Shown: positions 8,969 through 14,324 of the stretch, one piece after another | How positions within the stretch are numbered: the first letter of the stretch is position 1 | How the letters are laid out: every line of letters starts with the position of its first letter | From: Bacteroidia bacterium | GTDB taxonomy: Bacteria; Bacteroidota; Bacteroidia; Flavobacteriales; Flavobacteriaceae | Assembly (NCBI GenBank): GCA_030425715.1 | Contig: JAUIAA010000020.1 | Span: 1-14,324, forward strand | Reading direction: 5' to 3' | Length of the DNA: 14,324 bases | Translations under genes and position numbers: made by a program | Notes under the pieces: model-generated | Seen by the model: the letters and a program-made list of their open reading frames with translations, nothing else | Databases searched by the model: none | What the model was told of the DNA's origin: nothing

Positions 8969-9529
8969 CTAATCACTCAATGAATTTATCCAAGCAGCTA
9001 TTTTTAGCGCTTCTTCTTTTGGTACCTGAGGCATTGGCGCCATTGGCGTTGCGTATTCAGGCCAGTTTTTAGGTTGCGGATTATAAATTAATTCCACAAT
9101 TTGTTCGTTGGTATATTTTCTTTTGGCTATCTCTTGAAACGATGGACCAATCACTCTTTTACTTTTGTTATGACAAGCTATACAGGTATTATTTGTCAAT
9201 AATGGGGCTACCTCTTCATCGGTTAATATTTTCGCTTTCGCGGAATTTTTTGCCGCTACTGATTTTTTCGAAACAGTTTTCTTTTTTACTTTTTTGGGTG
9301 TTCTTTTTGTAGATAGCTCTGATGCATTTAATTTCATTCCATCAGGAATCGCATTTAAAGTATAATAGAATGTAGGATGTAACGTTTGAAATTGCTCCTC
9401 TTTAGATTTCACCCCGTGCAAAGTAATTTCATGCACATAAAAAGGACGTAAATTATCCGTTACCAACCTTACTTTTAATCCATCTTCACTAATTTTTAAA
9501 CCTTTGAATTTTATACTTTCAATATTGGT
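8969..9529 (-). CDS. Cytochrome c domain fragment (C-terminal part of interrupted gene)
   Basis: An open frame of 186 residues directly downstream of the in-frame TAA. It has the second half of a beta domain (VRLVTDNLRPFYVHEITLHG), then a Lys/Ala-rich linker of about 30 residues (genomic about 9225-9315), then a class I mono-haem cytochrome c with CIACH at 9170-9184, a conserved IGPSFQEIA and a candidate axial Met in TPMAPMPQV. It ends in the usual alpha-helix AAWINSLSD. There is no signal peptide, so translated alone it would stay in the cytoplasm and not receive haem. The only internal start candidates are TTG at 9466 and ATG at 9337, neither with a visible ribosome site. It is best read as the remnant C-terminus of the upstream gene. 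The domain resembles the cytochrome module of the plus-strand fusion protein (NGPSYLDIASKY). Confidence 0.75.
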   Translation of the reverse strand, partial: TNIESIKFKGLKISEDGLKVRLVTDNLRPFYVHEITLHGVKSKEEQFQTLHPTFYYTLNAIPDGMKLNASELSTKRTPKKVKKKTVSKKSVAAKNSAKAKILTDEEVAPLLTNNTCIACHNKSKRVIGPSFQEIAKRKYTNEQIVELIYNPQPKNWPEYATPMAPMPQVPKEEALKIAAWINSLSD

Positions 9530-10900
9530 TTACGGGCTACCATAAGCTGCATGGTATTTATAAATATAGCTTTTGCCAATATAGGCATCTAAATTGTCGG
9601 CAGTAGATTTATCTACAGGTTTGGTAAACTCAATTTCAAAACCATCAGGCATGGCTTTTACATTTTTCATCTCAAACGGAACTTCCCCTGTCCAAGTTAC
9701 AAATTGCAAACCGGAATTGGTAGTTCCTGCAGAACCCCAACCACGATTGGTCTCTCCAACAAACAAATTGCCTTCTTGATCAAAATCCATACGCATTACG
9801 CCCGATTGAAACCCAGAACGAAACTCAAAAGCAACACCCTGATATGCTCCTTTCACTTTTTCCAATACTACACGCATAATTTTACTTTGTCCCATATCTC
9901 CAACCAATATCTGATTTTCAAAAGGTCCAAATTTTCCTTGGGTTTTATCTACTTTTATTTCAGAATTTGAGATTCCCAAAATACCATGGGGTAAAATAAC
10001 TGCTGGCAGTACCATTTCGGGAAAGTGTTCTTTCATTTCATGTAAAAAATCAGGATCTTTTTCATCCATAATATTTTCAGGTTTGATAAATCTGCCATTC
10101 TTTTTCTCTCTTCTAATATCAATATGGCTATAAAATTCTTCTTCAGTCATTTTTACTGGCGAATTTTCTAAACCTGTCCATTTTAGTCCTGCCGGATGCG
10201 CTGTAAATACACCTTTTGGCAAATGCCAAATGCCTCCAGACCCAACCCAATCCCCTTGATTATCGGTATAAAACAATTCTCCATCAATCATTCCATACCC
10301 CGCAGGAGAACGCATTCCTGTTGCCCAAGGCTCCATTTTTCCATCTTCGGTAATATGCATGGTCCAACCTCTCATAGGTACTTTACTAATTCCTCTCCAC
10401 CATTCTTCATCTCCAAAAGCTACGTTAGCCGTAACAAAAAACGAATTATCCGGTGCCAATACTGGTCCAAAAGAATATTCGTGGTAATGTGTGGAAAGTG
10501 GCCAGGCATAAATGGTTTGATACACATCGGCAATTCCATCACCATCTGTATCTTCTAATTTGGTCAACTCTCCTCTTTGGGCGGTATATAAAGCACCATC
10601 TTTATACGCCAAACCTAAAGGCTCATGTAATCCACTTGCAAATTTTTTAAACACCGCTTTTGTACCATTAGCCATGGTTGGATTTTCAATTACCCAAACA
10701 TCACCTCTTCGGGTGCATACTGCTATACTTCCGTTAGGTAATGCCAATACGCCACCTCCTTCTACTTTTACTCCTTCTGGTGTAGGAACCTTCGTTATTC
10801 TATAATAATTTTCTTCGGTTGGTTGTTGCGCTTGGATAAAATTTATCCCCAACAAAACTGCAACTACACAAACAATATTTTTTATGTTTAAAATCTTCAT
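9530..10900 (-). CDS. Exported beta-propeller dehydrogenase-like protein (N-terminal part of interrupted gene)
   Basis: The ATG at 10900 is chosen, giving 456 residues with a signal peptide ending IQAQ (22-25); the upstream TTG at 10912 lies inside the preceding gene's end and only adds MVSA. Residues about 30-405 form a beta-propeller of the PQQ-sugar-dehydrogenase/NHL kind seen in large secreted cytochrome-linked dehydrogenases of Bacteroidota, Planctomycetes and Verrucomicrobia. Visible motifs are GGGVLALPNGSIAV, HEPLGLAYKDG, a calcium-binding-like DTDGDGIAD (117-125), a GMRSPAGYG segment and LPHGILGIS. A beta-sandwich begins near 415 and is cut by the stop. Without the downstream part the product would be a propeller with no haem and a broken C-terminal domain. 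The substrate is unknown; the preceding DUF1080 gene points to a sugar or keto-sugar. Whether the truncated protein folds cannot be judged here. Confidence 0.8.
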   Translation of the reverse strand: MKILNIKNIVCVVAVLLGINFIQAQQPTEENYYRITKVPTPEGVKVEGGGVLALPNGSIAVCTRRGDVWVIENPTMANGTKAVFKKFASGLHEPLGLAYKDGALYTAQRGELTKLEDTDGDGIADVYQTIYAWPLSTHYHEYSFGPVLAPDNSFFVTANVAFGDEEWWRGISKVPMRGWTMHITEDGKMEPWATGMRSPAGYGMIDGELFYTDNQGDWVGSGGIWHLPKGVFTAHPAGLKWTGLENSPVKMTEEEFYSHIDIRREKKNGRFIKPENIMDEKDPDFLHEMKEHFPEMVLPAVILPHGILGISNSEIKVDKTQGKFGPFENQILVGDMGQSKIMRVVLEKVKGAYQGVAFEFRSGFQSGVMRMDFDQEGNLFVGETNRGWGSAGTTNSGLQFVTWTGEVPFEMKNVKAMPDGFEIEFTKPVDKSTADNLDAYIGKSYIYKYHAAYGSP

Positions 10901-10905
10901 AGCGC

Positions 10906-12786
10906 TTACCAAATTACTTCATATTTAACTTGATTTCCATCTAATGGTAAAACCAATTCTGTTTGTCCATTTACTTCTCTAACCATTGGCGTTTGTCCAG
11001 AAAGCATGTTGATATAATATTCAAAATCTCCTATGACATAGGAGCCATTTTGCATTTTTTTTACGTTTCCAGATGCTAGTTTTAAATACCAATTATCAAG
11101 GTTCTTCTCAGAAAAACTCACTTCTTGTAACCAAGAATTTCCATCCATACTTGGTATTATTTTGTTTTCAATACGTACGCCTTTATAACTATGTTTAAAT
11201 ATTGGCAAACCTGTTTTTGTGTCTATAGTATAACCATTTGGTTTGAAATCTGGTAGTGCTCCTTTTTCAGGAAATGCCTCCTTTTGATCTTTCAGTTGAG
11301 CAATTGCTTGATTTAAAAATGTCCATTGTACTGCTCCTTTGGGTTTAAAGGAACCATTACCTCTACTATGCCACATTGGGGTAGCATCTACAAAGTCACC
11401 TCTCCAAGCCCCAATCATGTTAGCCGAACTTAAATCGTAAACATAATTCAATCCATTTGGTGTACCAACACCAATAGTATGCGATAATCGTTTTCCATTT
11501 CCATTAAAATCTACAAAAGCTCTTAACATTCTAGGGGTGTTTTCTGCATGGACATATATGGGAGAAACTTCAGAAATATTTGGAGGATAGGAATCATAAC
11601 TATGAAACTTTACAGGGTTGGTAGCCGATGTACTTATCGTCATACCTAATCTTGGAGCTCGCCAACCTGCAGATTTGATATTGGTCAATTTAAAATGATG
11701 GCTTCCTTTGGTTAAATGTATTTTTTTATTGGCATCTCCTTGTGCATCTGGGGAATTAATTTTTATCCACTCTTTCCCATCTAATTCGAAAGCAATTCCA
11801 CCAGTGTACCCAATTTCAAAATTGTAGTCCTCTTCTTCCTCTATGTTTATATCTCCCTGGTAAACAATACCATAATTATCTTCTTCTCCTGTTTTTAAAA
11901 CATTTATTTTAGGTGTTTTCCCTTGCGAAGTAGGCTTTGCATTTTCTAAATCTTCTAATCCTTTAAAATTACCTTGAAAAGCAGTATAACTTAAGTTATT
12001 CATGCTTATCGAAGCATCTTTTAGCAACTGGTATTTGATGTTTCTAAAAGCGACTGGGCCGTGATCTCCTTGAATCATTAATGGCCCCGAAGTAGTTTCT
12101 TGCTTCGAAATCTGACCTCCCGTATAAAGTGGAACTTCTACATTACTATGAATGGTTACACCATTCAAAACCACCGAAACAAATTTTGCATTGGCAATCT
12201 TATTCCCATTTTCGTCAAATTTTGGAGCTTGAAAATGTATGTGTAATTTTTGCCATAAACCTGGAGCTTTAGATGGGTTACTCGTTGGAGCAATCCCTCT
12301 AAACATTACTTCAGGATTTTTCTCCCAATTACGGTAAATCCCTCCTATATCAGAAAATTTTGGGTTTCTTACTCCCCAACTATCCAATAATTGCAATTCA
12401 TATCGTCCTTGTAAATAAATACCCGAATTAGACCCTTTGGGTATCATTACCTCCAAATCCAATTTAATATCACCATGCTCCCATTTAGTCAACAAGGCAT
12501 CTTTTTGCTTTTCGTTTGGGTTGTTTAGTAAAATTCCTGTACCTGTGCTAAAGGAGATAGCCTTAGGCTGCGTAGTTTCTTTCTTTTTTTTCTTTCGTCT
12601 CTTTTTTGATGTATCCGATTTTTGAATTTCGCGTACATCAATATTTCTATCCATTTCAATGGATCCAACTATTTGCCAATTTCCAGCCTGCGGCTGAAAA
12701 CTACTCATATCTACTAATGCTTCTTGCACTTGAGCATTTGCATGTATTGCAAATAAAACAAAAAGTGCAATTAAAAAATTTTTCAT
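10906..12786 (-). CDS. Exported DUF1080 / 3-keto-disaccharide hydrolase-like protein
   Basis: The ATG at 12786 is chosen over a TTG one codon earlier; it gives 626 residues with a signal peptide ending ANAQ (16-19). After a Lys/Arg-rich stretch (about 61-69) comes a DUF1080-type concanavalin-like domain (about 75-255), recognisable from HGDIKLDLEVMIPKGSNSG, IYLQGRYELQLLDSWG and a C-terminal GPVAFRNIKYQLL. A PA14-like beta domain follows (about 295-385; NFEIGYTGGIAFELDGKEW, GSHHFKLT). The C-terminal 200 residues (FVDFNGNGKRLSHTIGVGTP, GAWRGDFVDATPMWHSRG) recur in secreted Bacteroidota cytochrome-linked proteins but I cannot name the domain. Known DUF1080 members cleave 3-keto-glycosides; this substrate is inferred. 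It is the first gene of a two-gene unit, with a candidate promoter upstream and a propeller-cytochrome gene five bases downstream. The protein is probably periplasmic or secreted. Confidence 0.82.
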   Translation of the reverse strand: MKNFLIALFVLFAIHANAQVQEALVDMSSFQPQAGNWQIVGSIEMDRNIDVREIQKSDTSKKRRKKKKKETTQPKAISFSTGTGILLNNPNEKQKDALLTKWEHGDIKLDLEVMIPKGSNSGIYLQGRYELQLLDSWGVRNPKFSDIGGIYRNWEKNPEVMFRGIAPTSNPSKAPGLWQKLHIHFQAPKFDENGNKIANAKFVSVVLNGVTIHSNVEVPLYTGGQISKQETTSGPLMIQGDHGPVAFRNIKYQLLKDASISMNNLSYTAFQGNFKGLEDLENAKPTSQGKTPKINVLKTGEEDNYGIVYQGDINIEEEEDYNFEIGYTGGIAFELDGKEWIKINSPDAQGDANKKIHLTKGSHHFKLTNIKSAGWRAPRLGMTISTSATNPVKFHSYDSYPPNISEVSPIYVHAENTPRMLRAFVDFNGNGKRLSHTIGVGTPNGLNYVYDLSSANMIGAWRGDFVDATPMWHSRGNGSFKPKGAVQWTFLNQAIAQLKDQKEAFPEKGALPDFKPNGYTIDTKTGLPIFKHSYKGVRIENKIIPSMDGNSWLQEVSFSEKNLDNWYLKLASGNVKKMQNGSYVIGDFEYYINMLSGQTPMVREVNGQTELVLPLDGNQVKYEVIW

Positions 12787-12832
12787 CAACTTAGATTTAT
12801 TTCCAAAAGGAAGCTAAAACTAACTATAATAT

Positions 12833-12866
12833 CAAAAAGATATTCATTTTTTAGATGAATAGCAAA
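12833..12866 (-). promoter_or_regulatory. Candidate Bacteroidota-type promoter for the DUF1080 operon
   Basis: In the 141-base gap between the FeoB-type gene and the DUF1080 gene, the minus strand has TTG (12865-12863), a 20-base spacer, then TATCTTTTTG (12842-12833). This is close to the phylum's TTG / TAnnTTTG pattern. It would give a 5' leader of roughly 40 bases. A 7-bp inverted repeat (TATTCAT 12841-12847, ATGAATA 12855-12861) lies mostly in the spacer and overlaps the -7 element by two bases; it could be an operator. The -7 element has extra T residues, so the match is imperfect. The rest of the gap is AT-rich with no RNA gene or strong terminator. Confidence 0.4.
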
Positions 12867-12927
12867 GCAACTAGGCTGTTTAAATAATTTTAATATTATT
12901 CCATAGCATAATTACCAAAGCAATGAC

Positions 12928-14324
12928 TTAAAAAAGCCTCCAGATTTGTGCTACCAAAAATGTTACTACTAAGCCTAAAATCACTGGCATTAATGTGGCA
13001 ACAACTGTCCATTTTACACTTTTGGTTTCCTTATAAATGGTATAAATTGTTGTGCTACAAGGGTTATGTAACAAACTGAATAACATTAAATTAATTGCTG
13101 TAAGAAGTGTCCAACCACCTGCTTTTAAAATATCTCCAGTAGCATTTACTGAATCTAACTCAAACATTACCCCTGCGCCTGCACCCATATGTGCACCGGT
13201 AACCAATACAGTAAGCATTAAAATGGTTGGAATAACGATTTCATTGGCTGGTATGGCAACGATATAAGCCAACAAAATCACCCCATTTAAACCTAACAAA
13301 AAACCAAAACCATCCATAAAGTCAATCATCCAATAAGCAATACTTTCATTACCAATTTGAATATTTGAAATTAACCAAATCACTGCACCTGCAGGTGCTG
13401 CGAAAACCATGGCTCGCCATAATACAATTAAAGTTCTGTCGATTAGAGAAGTATAAATTGTTTTCCAAAATCTTGGTGGTCGATAAGGTGGCAGTTCCAA
13501 ATTAAAGGTAGAAACTTCACCTCTGAGTAAAGTTCTAGACAAAACCCAAGAGCTAAAAAACATAAAAAATATTCCTAAAATAGCAATACCGATAACCGCT
13601 CCTACTGACGCCACACCTGACAAATAATCGGGTACAACCGCACCAATAAAAATAGTAGCAATTAAAATTTGTGTAGGCCATCTACCATTACACAATGAAA
13701 AATTATTGGTAATAATTGCAATTAATCGTTCTCTCGGACTGTCAATAATTCTTGTAGCGACAACACCTGCAGCATTACAGCCAAAACCCATACTCATAGT
13801 CAACGCTTGTTTGCCGTGAGCTCCTGATTTTTTAAACAGATAATCTAAATTAAATGCTACTCGTGGCAAGTATCCAAAATCTTCTAATAAGGTGAAAAGT
13901 GGGAAAAATATGGCCATGGGAGGTAGCATTACGGCAATTACCCATGCCAAAGCCAAATAAACACCATCAATTAAAAAGCCACTTAACCACCAGGGAAAGT
14001 TTGCCGCATTGGCTCCAGATTTTAAAAGTGGATGAATTTTATCTAACAACAAATTAGCAAGCATGGAAGATGGGTAATTTGCACCAATAATGGTTAACCA
14101 AAGTATTACCCCTAATATGAAAAACATAATGGGAAATCCCCAAGTTTTACTGGTAACAATTTGATCTATTTTTGCGTCTAATTTGGTATGCCTTGTTTTA
14201 TTTTCAGTTTTTACTGCCGTTTCTACAATATCAGCAGCATCTGCATAAATTCCCTCCGTAAGGTTATCGTGAAAATCATCTCCAATTTCCCAACGCAAAT
14301 CATTAGATAATGCAATAATATTTT
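12928..14324 (-). CDS. feoB: FeoB-type ferrous iron/metal transporter, membrane part (5' end off window)
   Basis: The frame stays open to the right edge, so the start and the N-terminal GTPase domain lie outside; the TTG at 14298 is not a true start. What is present is a helical cytoplasmic segment (about the first 50 residues) and a membrane region of about 400 residues with eight or more hydrophobic segments. Residues are counted from 14298. The Gate domains are clear: MGFGCNAAGVVATRIIDSPRERL (170-192, split here as GFGCNAAG and RIIDSPRERL), then NNFSLCNGRWPT, and a second repeat containing AIPANEIVIPT and HNPCSTT (411-417). FeoB moves Fe(II), and some paralogues move Mn(II), across the inner membrane. 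The motifs belong to the FeoB subgroup with CNGR rather than the enterobacterial SCGAR, so the metal is uncertain. The protein ends IWRLF just before the intergenic gap. It is probably transcribed separately from the DUF1080 unit. Confidence 0.88.
   Translation of the reverse strand, partial: NIIALSNDLRWEIGDDFHDNLTEGIYADAADIVETAVKTENKTRHTKLDAKIDQIVTSKTWGFPIMFFILGVILWLTIIGANYPSSMLANLLLDKIHPLLKSGANAANFPWWLSGFLIDGVYLALAWVIAVMLPPMAIFFPLFTLLEDFGYLPRVAFNLDYLFKKSGAHGKQALTMSMGFGCNAAGVVATRIIDSPRERLIAIITNNFSLCNGRWPTQILIATIFIGAVVPDYLSGVASVGAVIGIAILGIFFMFFSSWVLSRTLLRGEVSTFNLELPPYRPPRFWKTIYTSLIDRTLIVLWRAMVFAAPAGAVIWLISNIQIGNESIAYWMIDFMDGFGFLLGLNGVILLAYIVAIPANEIVIPTILMLTVLVTGAHMGAGAGVMFELDSVNATGDILKAGGWTLLTAINLMLFSLLHNPCSTTIYTIYKETKSVKWTVVATLMPVILGLVVTFLVAQIWRLF

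Larger units (their letters stand above)
8969..10900 (-). pseudogene. Propeller dehydrogenase-cytochrome c gene interrupted by in-frame TAA at 9530-9532
   Basis: Read on the minus strand from the ATG at 10900, the frame encodes 456 residues, a TAA, and 186 more residues to the TAG at 8969-8971. Both halves are in the same frame, so no indel is involved; one base substitution at the stop (for instance from GAA, CAA or AAA) would restore a protein of 643 residues. The codons just after the stop (TNIESIKFKGLKISEDG) continue a beta-rich domain that begins before it (EIEFTKPVDKSTADN), so the stop cuts through a fold rather than between domains. The downstream half still has an intact haem motif and no other stop, which suggests the change is very recent or a sequence error. 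The gene follows the DUF1080 gene by five bases and is presumably co-transcribed with it. Confidence 0.8.

Noticed and set aside
9467..9529. A frameshift between the propeller and cytochrome parts
   Set aside because: The two parts are in the same frame, separated by a multiple of three; a single substitution explains the break.
9530..9532. Recoding of the in-frame stop to an amino acid, or an alternative genetic code
   Set aside because: The stop is TAA, not the UGA or UAG used for selenocysteine or pyrrolysine, and several neighbouring genes end with TAA.
9594..10805. Several overlapping plus-strand open frames opposite the propeller gene
   Set aside because: They are antisense to a well-supported coding region, resemble no family and have no start context.
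12883..12900. AT-only hairpin (AATAAT/ATTATT) after the FeoB-type gene as a terminator
   Set aside because: Six A-T pairs with a six-base loop and no T-run; too weak in such AT-rich DNA to call.
1..14324. CRISPR arrays, tRNA/rRNA genes, insertion sequences or prophage
   Set aside because: No regularly spaced direct repeats, no recognisable RNA gene, no transposase or integrase and no terminal repeats were seen; coding density is continuous.

Overview
The window looks like chromosomal DNA from a member of the Bacteroidota, most likely a marine or aquatic Flavobacteriia. It is AT-rich and the genes lack clear Shine-Dalgarno sequences. Secreted proteins have type I signal peptides ending in Ala-Gln or a lipobox Cys. 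One promoter candidate resembles the TTG / TAnnTTTG type of this phylum, and several protein families (macroglobulin-like/TonB-plug protein, DUF1080 protein, ThuA-sugar dehydrogenase-cytochrome fusion) are typical of it. TGA, TAA and TAG all end genes here, so the genetic code is standard.

Plus strand, 1-8917: five genes read the same way with junctions of -4, +1, +10 and +30 bases, so they are probably one transcription unit. The first three are the end of an ebo cluster: eboD (3-dehydroquinate-synthase-like, entering from the left edge), eboE (TIM-barrel metabolite-traffic protein) and eboF (alkaline-phosphatase-superfamily protein). In cyanobacteria ebo genes are linked to moving a secondary-metabolite precursor (for scytonemin) to the periplasm. 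Next comes a very large predicted lipoprotein that fuses a ThuA-like domain, a glucose/sorbosone-dehydrogenase propeller, a PKD domain, a class I cytochrome c and a CBM6-like domain. The last gene encodes an exported macroglobulin-like protein with a C-terminal TonB-receptor plug but no barrel. A strong hairpin at 8917-8948 closes this unit and also serves the convergent one.

Minus strand, 12786-8969: a two-gene unit with its own candidate promoter. It encodes an exported DUF1080 (3-keto-disaccharide hydrolase-like) protein, then a beta-propeller dehydrogenase-like protein with a C-terminal cytochrome c. The second gene is split by a single in-frame TAA at 9530-9532. The frame continues open and recognisable on both sides, so it is either a recent pseudogene or a sequence error.

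Minus strand, 14324-12928: the membrane part of a FeoB-type metal transporter whose GTPase domain lies off the right edge.

Functional reading (inference): both convergent units combine an extracytoplasmic propeller dehydrogenase and a mono-haem cytochrome c with a domain tied to 3-keto-sugar chemistry (ThuA or DUF1080). This suggests cell-surface oxidation of a glycoside or glycosylated metabolite, followed by cleavage of the keto-sugar. Its coupling to ebo genes is the most interesting feature of the window.
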